DNA of 8,348 bases from an uncultured Methylococcaceae bacterium (GCA_903839795.1 CAIMDR010000318.1:1-8348), one strand, 5' to 3'. Positions 1 through 6,036 are shown, counted from the stretch's first letter. Program-made: numbers and translations. Notes: generated from the sequence alone by a model not told the origin.

Positions 1-48
1 AAAAATATTTATTCGTTGGTGTGACGTAAAGTCGGCTCTGAATCAGTT

Positions 49-54
49 TATAAT
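49..54 (+). promoter_or_regulatory. Possible -10 element upstream of the first gene
   Basis: A perfect TATAAT lies about 108 bases upstream of the ATG at 162. No convincing -35 hexamer sits 16-18 bases further upstream (the region around 25-31 reads CGTAAAG), so this is only a candidate. The stretch between it and the gene shows no other recognisable signal. Confidence 0.25.
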
Positions 55-161
55 TCAGTAACAGGATCGCTCCCAGAGATTTTTTAACAGCGGTTACACG
101 GGAATTTTACACCCTCATTTTTTCACACTATCACTCTCTACGACCAATCTCTCAACTAAAG

Positions 162-599
162 ATGACTAAAACAAAAACACCGACGACCCATAGACTAACA
201 AACGACTTGGCAATGGCGACAACTGAAGATCTTTTCAAAAGAGTGAAAGCCCTCCTCAGTGAACAGCAAAAACATAACCTTCGCTCCACAGATGAATTCG
301 TTATAATCATTCACGCATTAGGCATGTGCCTTACGGAAATTAGGTATCGTTCGAAAAAACACACATTTCGTAATCTCGAACTATTAATCGGTGAAGCCAG
401 GAATAACCTTAGCCGCGCCGTAAACATCGCAAAAGTCGATATTTCTGTGGCAATTATGTTTCGGAAGAACCTCGGCAACATCGACCACATTTCTAATGCG
501 TGCCAATTATATTCAGATACTGAGGTGGGTTATCGTCATTACGATCTAAGTCGCATCTTATTGGTAATTCGAAATATTAAAGAAAGATATCACGCTTAA
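162..599 (+). CDS. Hypothetical protein, 145 residues, family not recognised
   Basis: I do not recognise this protein and assign no function. The frame is open from ATG to TAA with a plausible residue mix. The first 18 residues are polar and Thr/Lys-rich and are probably disordered. The rest looks mostly helical: roughly residues 20-37, 43-62 (with a hydrophobic core VIIIHALGMCL), 69-100 and 127-142. No signal peptide, membrane segment or cysteine cluster is visible. The 162 start has no clear Shine-Dalgarno; Met18 (base 213) is an in-frame alternative, also without a good site. It is followed by a non-coding gap and then, on the same strand, the RloA/RloB pair. That makes it a possible but unproven cargo gene of the same accessory region. 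Its codons seem richer in C-ending forms than those of the downstream genes, judged by eye. Coding status is likely but not certain. Confidence 0.6.
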   Translation: MTKTKTPTTHRLTNDLAMATTEDLFKRVKALLSEQQKHNLRSTDEFVIIIHALGMCLTEIRYRSKKHTFRNLELLIGEARNNLSRAVNIAKVDISVAIMFRKNLGNIDHISNACQLYSDTEVGYRHYDLSRILLVIRNIKERYHA

Positions 600-706
600 C
601 ATCTCCGAAGGAACAGAGTTAAATTTTACCATCTTATTATATGGATGTTACGGTTCACTTGTGTCCATACGATTTTGGTCTGTGGTTCGGTGCGTTCTTT
701 GCACTG

Positions 707-730
707 GTTCCCAAGCTCCAGCTTGGGAAC
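707..730. repeat. REP-like palindrome, 24 bp
   Basis: GTTCCCAAGC at 707-716 is perfectly inverted as GCTTGGGAAC at 721-730 around TCCA, and the outer loop bases also pair. No T-run follows, so it is not a typical intrinsic terminator. Palindromes of this GTTCCCA...TGGGAAC form recur in many copies in some gammaproteobacterial and cyanobacterial genomes (general knowledge, not checked here). Only one copy is in this window. The rest of the 601-914 gap holds the promoter described separately and nothing else I can name. Confidence 0.6.
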
Positions 731-842
731 TAGCAAATGGTATCTAAAGTTACAACTCATTGATTATATAAAAAATTTAAAAGTTAAATGAGGCGGACTT
801 AGTTAGTGCACTGCCCCCCTTTCTCTTGGATAGGGATATAGA

Positions 843-871
843 TTGACATAAATCAATTGTAATGATACTTT
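843..871 (+). promoter_or_regulatory. Candidate sigma-70 promoter of the rloA-rloB operon
   Basis: A consensus -35 TTGACA (843-848) is followed after 17 bases by TACTTT (866-871). The TG at 863-864 forms an extended -10 (TGnTACTTT), which compensates for a -10 matching TATAAT at only three positions. Transcription would begin near 878, leaving a leader of about 37 nt before the ATG at 915. The -35 is also part of TTGAC-ATAA-ATCAA (843-856), a 9-of-10 match to the FNR/Anr consensus TTGAT-N4-ATCAA. A regulator bound there would cover the -35 and would more likely repress than activate. Confidence 0.6.
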
Positions 872-914
872 TTGTTTAAAATAGAATAAAAATAGCTAAA
901 TTAATTCATAAATT

Positions 915-2231
915 ATGATTGTCGACTTCACTGTTACCAATTTTCGCTCTATTAAAGACGAACAGACATTTAGCCTGTATGTGCAAACTCCAGGGCCTCA
1001 TTTGCAAGAAAATATCAGCTATCCTGCAGGTGATAAAATTGGTGTTTTAAAGTCGGTAGGTTTGTATGGTGCCAATGCGTCTGGAAAATCCAATTTACTG
1101 CTTGCTCTTCAAGCGTTAAAGTATATCATTGTGAGTTCTGGTGACCTGAAAGAAGGGGATCCAATTCTCTGTTATGAGCCTCACTTATTATCAGAAGATA
1201 GCAAATATTCACCTATTCGTTTTGAAGTCGAGTTTTTTGTGCCTAAAGATAAAAGTGCGCAAACTAAAGCTCTGCGTTATCGTTATTGCGTAGCATTTAC
1301 TGAGCAAAAAATAATCGAAGAAAGTCTTGTTTTTTACCCTTCAAATCAACAGGCGATTATATTTAACCGAGAGGCAAATGATTCTTGGCAAACCATTACA
1401 TTTGGAAGCTTGTACAAAGGTGGCAAAAAACGCCTACCTTTTTTTTCTAATAACTCTTATTTGTCTAAAGCTGGGGATAGTGCCGATACCCCACCAATGG
1501 TTCGTGATGTTTATAACTATTTTAGAAAAGAACATACACGCATAGGCGCCAATCAAATGCTGTCCAAGATAAATTGGCTTGAAGAAACGGAGATGGTCGA
1601 AAAAGTTGCTGCACTTTTATCATTAGTCGATACTGGTATTTCAAAAATCAGTGTTCAAGAAAGGGAGAATACCGAAGAGATTACTATATCCGACGACCTT
1701 CCAGAACACTTGAAACAACGCATCTTAAAAGACAGGAAATACAAACCTCTGTTTTCGCACTTAACGGAGACCGGAAATAGTGAGCTATTTGAAGCGAGAT
1801 ATGAGTCAGCGGGTACCTTAAAGCTATTTAACTTAGCTCCGCTCATTTTCGAATCCTTATCAAAAGGCGGTGTGTTGATCATGGATGAACTGGATAATAG
1901 TATGCACCCATTTATGGCAGAACTTATCATCAAGCTTTTTAACGATACTCGTATTAATAAAGGTAATGCCCAGCTTATTTTTTCAACCCATAATATCAAT
2001 CTGATGTCATCAGAGCTTTTAAGGCGTGATCAAATCTGGTTTACTGAAAAGAAGCAAGGCGTGACTACGTTTTATTCACTGGATGATTACGATAAAAAGA
2101 AAGTTAAGCCGCAAAGTCCTTTTAACCAGTGGTATGCTGAAGGTCGTTTTGGGGGCATCCCAGAGATTAACTATCAAGGTATAGTTGATCTGTTTAATAC
2201 GACTGGTGGTGCTAATGCCCAAGAAGACTAA
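915..2231 (+). CDS. RloA/AbiLi-like ABC-type AAA ATPase
   Basis: This is the ATPase of a two-gene RloA/RloB (AbiL-type) anti-phage module. It is 438 residues long, typical for AAA_15/AAA_21 ABC-like ATPases. The N-terminus (VDFTVTNFRSIKDEQTFSL, residues 3-21) is the family's characteristic opening and supports the 915 start, although no clear Shine-Dalgarno precedes it. Walker A is GANASGKSN (52-60, Lys58). A signature-like segment ESAGTLKLFNL lies at 297-307. Walker B is GGVLIMDELDNSMHP (318-332, Asp324-Glu325), and the switch histidine is in STHN (357-360). The central 90-290 region is the variable insertion expected of the family. All catalytic motifs are intact, there is no membrane segment, and the protein is predicted to be cytosolic. 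In related systems the ATPase senses infection and holds or licenses its partner nuclease; that role is inferred here. Its stop overlaps the rloB start. OLD-family nucleases are excluded because no TOPRIM domain is fused. The PARIS ATPase AriA is related but pairs with a different effector. Confidence 0.88.
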   Translation: MIVDFTVTNFRSIKDEQTFSLYVQTPGPHLQENISYPAGDKIGVLKSVGLYGANASGKSNLLLALQALKYIIVSSGDLKEGDPILCYEPHLLSEDSKYSPIRFEVEFFVPKDKSAQTKALRYRYCVAFTEQKIIEESLVFYPSNQQAIIFNREANDSWQTITFGSLYKGGKKRLPFFSNNSYLSKAGDSADTPPMVRDVYNYFRKEHTRIGANQMLSKINWLEETEMVEKVAALLSLVDTGISKISVQERENTEEITISDDLPEHLKQRILKDRKYKPLFSHLTETGNSELFEARYESAGTLKLFNLAPLIFESLSKGGVLIMDELDNSMHPFMAELIIKLFNDTRINKGNAQLIFSTHNINLMSSELLRRDQIWFTEKKQGVTTFYSLDDYDKKKVKPQSPFNQWYAEGRFGGIPEINYQGIVDLFNTTGGANAQED

Positions 2232-2865
2232 TAGACCAAAAAGGGATATAAAGCCGGTTTTTCACATTTATTGCGAAGGCGAAAAAACAGAACCCAATTA
2301 TATCAATGGTTACATAGATAAATTCTTCCCTACCATCCGGCGCTTAAAAGTCATAAAAATTGAGGCTACCAAAAAGAATACGCCCAAACAATTAGTTGAT
2401 GAAGCTGTAGCAGCCAAAAAGAGCTCTCCTGATGCGGATGTCTTTTGGGTGGTTTATGATCGTGAATCAGAACAAAAATATGCCGACGAACTTCACGCTT
2501 ACGCCTACAACAAAGCACAAAAATATGATGTTTTTCTTGCTATCTCTAATGTCTGTTTTGAAGCTTGGCTGCTTTTACATTTTAAGGATACTAACGTCTC
2601 ATACAGTTGTTACGACGATTTAAGAGATAATAGCGTTTTGCGTGATGAGTGCAAAAAAAGAGGGGTGTTCGATTATGACAAGGGTGACAAAGCTATATTC
2701 AGCATTTTCAAAGAAGATGAGATAAATAAGGCTCGAGATCGAGCAATGAGGATTAACACGCAAACTCAAATTAGTGCTGATCCCTCACGGACCAAACCCT
2801 ATCAATGGAATCCTTACACAGATGTTTATAAGCTGCTTGATGCCATAGATAAGCATGCTAAATAA
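2215..2865 (+). CDS. RloB-family protein (AbiLii-like), probable TOPRIM-type effector
   Basis: This is the probable effector of the module. I chose the ATG at 2215 (216 residues, MPKKTNRPKRD). An upstream in-frame ATG at 2185 would add ten hydrophobic residues lying wholly inside the rloA coding sequence. The chosen start overlaps the rloA end by 17 bases, which indicates translational coupling. RloB hallmarks are visible: IYCEGEKTEPNYI (18-30, Glu21), the acidic strand DVFWVVYDRE (75-84, Asp82), SNVCFEAWLLLHF (111-123), and a C-terminal WNPYTDVYKLL (198-208) where relatives carry NPST-V-KL. The EGxxTE glutamate plus the later D-x-E pair resembles a TOPRIM metal site, so nuclease activity is plausible but inferred. 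RloB was named from open frames linked to restriction loci in Campylobacter. In lactococcal AbiL its counterpart is AbiLii, needed for abortive infection. No hsd gene is present in this window. The protein is cytosolic, with no signal peptide and no sign of truncation. Confidence 0.85.
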   Translation: MPKKTNRPKRDIKPVFHIYCEGEKTEPNYINGYIDKFFPTIRRLKVIKIEATKKNTPKQLVDEAVAAKKSSPDADVFWVVYDRESEQKYADELHAYAYNKAQKYDVFLAISNVCFEAWLLLHFKDTNVSYSCYDDLRDNSVLRDECKKRGVFDYDKGDKAIFSIFKEDEINKARDRAMRINTQTQISADPSRTKPYQWNPYTDVYKLLDAIDKHAK

Positions 2866-3140
2866 CAAATAATCCACCAAAATCTTCTGCCTTGTGCTGA
2901 CATCTTTATAGATTAAATCGAATGTCTGTTTCCCGCTGTTTAACGATCATTCGATCAATATAGCTTAGTGTCGGAATTGGGTCGGGCGCCGGCGGTCAAC
3001 TTCAACTAAAAATCAACACACTCTCGGAAAATCTTAGATTCCGGCAATTTTGGAGTGACGGGCTAGAATGTATTTGTTATCACGGCGAGTAACCAGCGCA
3101 GAAACAATAAAAATCTAATTATTATCCAAAAGGTTCAATC
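2866..3140. other. Non-coding gap with a GC-rich patch, possible mobile-element scar
   Basis: No gene is visible on either strand. A GC-rich patch (about 2970-3000, GGGCGCCGGCGG) stands out from AT-rich surroundings. It is followed by TCAACTTCAACTAAAAATC (2997-3015), which in style resembles terminal sequence of IS21-like elements. I found no transposase remnant or matched end, so this is weak. No convincing intrinsic terminator follows rloB. Confidence 0.3.
3129..3133 (+). promoter_or_regulatory. Ribosome binding site for the 3141 gene
   Basis: AAAGG lies seven bases upstream of the ATG at 3141. It supports that start, which is also the first Met of the frame. Confidence 0.55.
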
Positions 3141-3620
3141 ATGCGTAAAACTCTGATCAACCAACCCACAATAAACACTCAGCTATCGTATCCAATTTAT
3201 TTGGATCTTGAGCATTTGGCGCAGGTAGAAATAAGCTCTGAATGTCCGGAACATCCTATAGAATCAGCGTTGGTAGAAGGTTCGGAATCAGGTTGGCAGG
3301 CCGCTTGTTCGGGTGAGCAAATCATTCGCCTTATTTTTGATCAACCCCAAACCCTTAAAAATATCTTGCTGGTGTTTGATGAGCAGGAACAGTCCCGTAC
3401 CCAAGAGTTTGTTTTGCTGTGGCGTAGCGATAATGAAGATTGTTTTCGGGAAATTTTGCGCCAGCAATATAATTTTAGTCCGCCGCTGACTACGCGGGAA
3501 GTTGAGGCCATCACCGTTGATCTTAAGCAGGTAAAAGCGCTTGAACTACGTATTATTCCGGATATTAGCGGCGGCGAGGTCTGTGCAAAACTGACCCGGT
3601 TGGCGCTTTCGGCAATCTAA
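3141..3620 (+). CDS. Small soluble protein with discoidin-like (F5/8C) beta-sandwich pattern
   Basis: The protein has 159 residues, no signal peptide and no membrane segment, so it is predicted to be cytosolic. I know no named family for it. The pattern from residue 27 on resembles F5/8 type C (discoidin) or galactose-binding-like domains. AQVEISSECPEHPIESALV (27-45) matches the opening strand and 'sS...p...AlDG' loop. SGWQAACSGEQIIRLIFDQP (50-69) matches the 'tgWq....qwi.idLg.p' strand pair. TLKNILLVFDE (71-81) and QEFVLLWRSDN (88-98) match the next strands. The end, ALELRIIPDISGGEVCAKLTRLAL (133-156), matches the terminal 'a-lriipd.sg...a.l.el' segment. Such folds usually bind glycans, lipids or proteins. 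Here the ligand is unknown and an intracellular role would be atypical. The gene stands alone, convergent with arfB, with a hairpin repeat between them. The fold is inferred from pattern only and needs a structure prediction. Confidence 0.7.
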   Translation: MRKTLINQPTINTQLSYPIYLDLEHLAQVEISSECPEHPIESALVEGSESGWQAACSGEQIIRLIFDQPQTLKNILLVFDEQEQSRTQEFVLLWRSDNEDCFREILRQQYNFSPPLTTREVEAITVDLKQVKALELRIIPDISGGEVCAKLTRLALSAI

Positions 3621-3641
3621 TCAGTTTGTAATCATTCAGTC

Positions 3642-3716
3642 CCCCTCTTTGAAAAAGAGGGGTTAGGGGAGATTTTATTAGATAAATCCCCCTTAATCCC
3701 CCTTTGTCAAAGGGGG
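3642..3716. repeat. Long imperfect inverted repeat of two hairpins; possible bidirectional terminator
   Basis: The first hairpin is CCCCTCTTT (3642-3650), loop GAA, AAAGAGGGG (3654-3662). The second is CCCCCTTTG (3698-3706), T, CAAAGGGGG (3708-3716). The two halves are also imperfect inverted copies of each other around an AT-rich centre (GATTTTATTAGATAAATC, 3671-3688), so one large cruciform could form. Placement between two convergent genes suits transcription termination in both directions, but neither stem has a classic U-tract. C-rich blocks of this type occur as dispersed intergenic repeats in several gammaproteobacteria (general knowledge). A further partial block, CAGGGGGATT, follows at about 3728-3737. 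Confidence 0.75.
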
Positions 3717-3764
3717 AGAGCAAGGCCAGGGGGATTGAATAACTACATCCGTTTAGCCATACCA

Positions 3765-4181
3765 TTATTGAAAATTAATTTTCCCTCGCAAGGCCTTAAG
3801 TTGGCCTTGTCTGCTTTTGCCATCCAGGCGTTTTAGCTTTGATCCTTTCGTGGGTTTTGTTGCTTTGCGCTTTTTATGCACCAAGCCTACACTTTTTATT
3901 AAATCCTGTAGTCGGCTACAGGCATCCTCTTTGTTCTTTTCTTGGGTACGGTATTGCTGGGCTTTAATAACAATCACTCCTTCTTTTGAAATACGCTGGT
4001 CATTTAAGGCCAGCAGTTTTTCTTTATAAAAATCAGGCAATGATGACGCGTGAATATCAAAACGCAAATGAATCGCTGAGGATACTTTATTGACATTCTG
4101 GCCACCGGCACCTTGGGCACGAATGGCATAAATCTCAATCTCGCTGTCTGGAATAATAACCTGACTGGATATTTGTAACAT
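3765..4181 (-). CDS. arfB: ArfB (YaeJ), ribosome-rescue peptidyl-tRNA hydrolase
   Basis: ArfB rescues ribosomes stalled at the end of messages without a stop codon. Its tail enters the empty mRNA channel and its GGQ loop hydrolyses the peptidyl-tRNA ester in the large-subunit active centre. The 138-residue length matches the E. coli protein (140). The catalytic motif AQGAGGQNVNK spans 22-32, with Gly26-Gly27-Gln28. It is flanked by family blocks IPDSEIEIYAIR (10-21) and SSAIHLRFDIHASSLP (34-49), followed by GVIVIKAQQYRTQ (68-80). A Lys/Arg-rich tail (103-138) ending KALRGKI is the channel-binding element. The lack of the extra domains of RF1 or RF2 excludes a true release factor. The start at 4181 gives the conserved N-terminus, but its Shine-Dalgarno is weak. 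The gene diverges from the sigma factor gene and converges on the 3141 gene. It appears monocistronic; I found no convincing promoter on its strand. Confidence 0.96.
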   Translation of the reverse strand: MLQISSQVIIPDSEIEIYAIRAQGAGGQNVNKVSSAIHLRFDIHASSLPDFYKEKLLALNDQRISKEGVIVIKAQQYRTQEKNKEDACSRLQDLIKSVGLVHKKRKATKPTKGSKLKRLDGKSRQGQLKALRGKINFQ

Positions 4182-4231
4182 AGGTTGGCTTACTTTTTTA
4201 TGGTGTGACAGGCTGCTGGTACTTGCTTACA

Positions 4232-4353
4232 CCGTTTATTTATAATCTGTAAAGCAGTGGCAACTGTTGACAGTCAGGGTACTATTTACGGCTTATCTTG
4301 GCTGTAAAGCGGTTGGATGACTCATTAAAATGGGCTGTGCCGTTATTTATAAT
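4232..4353. repeat. Short direct repeats in the arfB-sigma gap
   Basis: CCGTTTATTTATAAT (4232-4246) recurs with one base deleted as CCGTTATTTATAAT (4340-4353). CTGTAAAGC (4247-4255) recurs exactly at 4302-4310. The matches suggest an old local duplication or repeated binding sites. No small gene or RNA is supported in the 4182-4449 stretch. Confidence 0.4.
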
Positions 4354-4449
4354 TGGGCTGATGCCTTACTCTGAAACAAATTTCCCCTTGCTATTTTTAA
4401 AACGACAATTAAACTTTTAAATATTGTTCATGTTTTGTAAAACTATAGT

Positions 4450-4478
4450 TTGACAACAATCATTCTAATTGTTACATT
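4450..4478 (+). promoter_or_regulatory. Candidate sigma-70 promoter for the sigma factor gene, with internal dyad
   Basis: TTGACA (4450-4455) is a consensus -35. After exactly 17 bases comes TACATT (4473-4478), matching TATAAT at four of six positions. Transcription from near 4485 would leave a leader of about 169 nt before the ATG at 4654. Between the two hexamers, AACAAT (4455-4460) is inverted as ATTGTT (4468-4473) across seven bases. This is a possible repressor operator centred in the promoter spacer. Confidence 0.6.
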
Positions 4479-4639
4479 ATCGTGAAATGATTAATAAACA
4501 AATCATTAATAAATAATTTCTTCATAAAGCACTAATGAAGTTTTTATTTGTCTCATCGGTTTAAAAAAAAATTGCCATTTAATGATCGCGTTAAAAATTA
4601 GCGGATCAACGGCTTTTATTTTTAAGACACTCTGTTTGC

Positions 4640-4644
4640 GAGGA
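4640..4644 (+). promoter_or_regulatory. Shine-Dalgarno that fixes the sigma factor start
   Basis: GAGGA lies nine bases upstream of the ATG at 4654. The longer in-frame ATG at 4582 is preceded only by an A-rich tract and CCATTTA, with no ribosome binding site. The 4654 start is therefore preferred and removes 24 residues from the maximal frame. Confidence 0.75.
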
Positions 4645-4653
4645 TTTGGTGTT

Positions 4654-6036
4654 ATGGCTTATTTAAATACACAGTTGTCAAAACAAGAACCAGCAGTCTT
4701 TGTTGGTAACATTACTGTTGAAGATGAACAGCCTGTAGCGATTGTTAATCACGCTACAGAGTATACAGAGAATAGTAATTTTCCTATAGCGCGTCAGTTA
4801 AAAGACGAGAAAGCCAGACTTATAAACGTGCTATCCCAGTTCCCGGTGACGGCTTTATGGCTGATTAACCAGTATGAACAAAAATCTTTCACGACGCCTG
4901 ATCTTGATGATGAAGCAACGCTGGAATCAGAATTAACAACGGCTTTAACGGATATAAAAAAACAATTTTATTCCTTATCCGACAAAGCGTTAACCGATAG
5001 TGCTTATGTTGTTGACAAGCAAAATCTGGTAACAGCGTTGCAGCTGTTTCCGTTTTCTTTTCATGATTTGACGAAACTGGTTGACGTCATTGTCTATGCT
5101 TATAAGTTCAGAGGGCTTTGTTATCAACCCACGCAAAGTAGCGAAAAAAATTCTGATTTAATTATTAAACGCTTGGAAGGTTTAAGCAGACGTAGCAGTA
5201 TAAATTCACCCAAATGGTCGAATTTATTAGCGTCTTATGATGAGCAATTTCTGTTTTTGTCCAGTAGTGACATGCATAAACACTTTTCCGAGGTGGTTTT
5301 TTCAGAACATGGTTGGTTAGGTTTACGCCAACAACTTGCTTCGGCTAACGCTAGGCTGGTTTTATTTATTGCCAATCAATATAAAGGCAGTTTTTTGGAT
5401 TTTGATGATCTGGTACAAGAAGGTCAGACCGGCTTGTTAAAAGCGGTCGACAGATTTGATTACCGTTTGGGATTTCAATTTTCAACTTACGCAGGCTACT
5501 GGATCAGGCAAGCGATATCACGGTCTTTGTCGCGCTGCGAGAGAGTGGTACGTGTTCCTTGCGGGCAAGTTGCCACTATTAATAAAGTATTTCGTACTAA
5601 AGACCAGTTTACTGTAAAGACAGGCAGAGAGCCGACTATTAAAGAGTTGGCTGAATGTGCAAAGCTTTCTATTGACGAAGTACAGTCTATTTTGTCGATC
5701 TCACAAACAGCCATGTCGCTTGAAGGGTATGAAGACGATGAAGAAAACTCTTTTGCACCTATCGACTTTTTGGAGCAGCAGGTGTTTACGCATTCATTTA
5801 CGAAAATAGCGCAAACTGATCTTCAGAGCCTGATAAATAAGGCGATTGAAATACTTAATCCCAGAGAGGCTAAAGTAATATGTTGCCATTTTGGTGTTGA
5901 TACTGACAACGAAATGACCTTGCAGGAAATCGGTGCAGAACTTAATTTAACCCGAGAACGGGTCAGACAAATTCAGGTGATTGCGCTTGATAAAATAAAA
6001 CGCAGCTTTGGTGATCAGTTATTAAGCTTTTTATAA
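4654..6036 (+). CDS. Divergent RpoD-like sigma-70 family factor lacking region 1.1
   Basis: The protein has 460 residues and is an RNA polymerase sigma subunit in the cytoplasm. Region 1.1 and the front of region 1.2 are missing. Similarity to RpoD begins at IARQLKDE (45-52, end of 1.2) and continues through FPVTALWLINQYEQ (63-76) and a reduced non-conserved region (about 77-220). Region 2 spans about 229-290, with DDLVQEGQTGLLKAVDRFDY at 251-270 and FSTYAGYWIRQAISRSL at 276-292. Region 3 spans about 297-356 and region 4 about 387-450, with its helix-turn-helix in MTLQEIGAELNLTRERVRQ (421-439). By alignment from memory with E. coli RpoD, the -35-reading residues are kept (Arg434, Glu435, Arg438, Gln439). 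The -10 melting pair Trp433-Trp434 is Tyr282-Trp283, and the extended -10 residues His455 and Glu458 are Gly304 and Ala307. The retained non-conserved region argues for an RpoD paralogue, not RpoS or RpoH. The housekeeping rpoD is probably elsewhere. ftsH follows 172 bases downstream on the same strand. Confidence 0.9.
   Translation: MAYLNTQLSKQEPAVFVGNITVEDEQPVAIVNHATEYTENSNFPIARQLKDEKARLINVLSQFPVTALWLINQYEQKSFTTPDLDDEATLESELTTALTDIKKQFYSLSDKALTDSAYVVDKQNLVTALQLFPFSFHDLTKLVDVIVYAYKFRGLCYQPTQSSEKNSDLIIKRLEGLSRRSSINSPKWSNLLASYDEQFLFLSSSDMHKHFSEVVFSEHGWLGLRQQLASANARLVLFIANQYKGSFLDFDDLVQEGQTGLLKAVDRFDYRLGFQFSTYAGYWIRQAISRSLSRCERVVRVPCGQVATINKVFRTKDQFTVKTGREPTIKELAECAKLSIDEVQSILSISQTAMSLEGYEDDEENSFAPIDFLEQQVFTHSFTKIAQTDLQSLINKAIEILNPREAKVICCHFGVDTDNEMTLQEIGAELNLTRERVRQIQVIALDKIKRSFGDQLLSFL

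Noticed and set aside
1655..1999. Open frame on the minus strand inside the ATPase gene
   Set aside because: It lies fully antisense to the Walker B region of a well-supported gene and its translation has no recognisable features.
915..2865. PARIS, OLD/Gabija or RloC/PrrC identity for the ATPase pair
   Set aside because: AriB is a DUF4435 protein and this effector has RloB signatures. OLD and GajA fuse TOPRIM to the ATPase. RloC/PrrC are single proteins with an anticodon-nuclease domain.
3565..3765. Minus-strand frame across the C/G-rich repeat
   Set aside because: Its translation runs through the inverted repeat (SPFDKGGLRG, SPLTPLFQRGG), a well-known artefact of translating this kind of intergenic repeat.
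3765..4181. Release factor RF1/RF2 fragment because of GGQ
   Set aside because: Length, the GAGGQNVNK context and the basic C-terminal tail match full-length ArfB; no codon-recognition domain is expected or missing.
4267..4272. TTGACA as a second promoter in the arfB-sigma gap
   Set aside because: No acceptable -10 lies 15-19 bases downstream.
4329..4373. Short ATG frame of 14 codons in the sigma leader region
   Set aside because: No ribosome binding site, upstream of the likely transcription start, and no evidence of coding.
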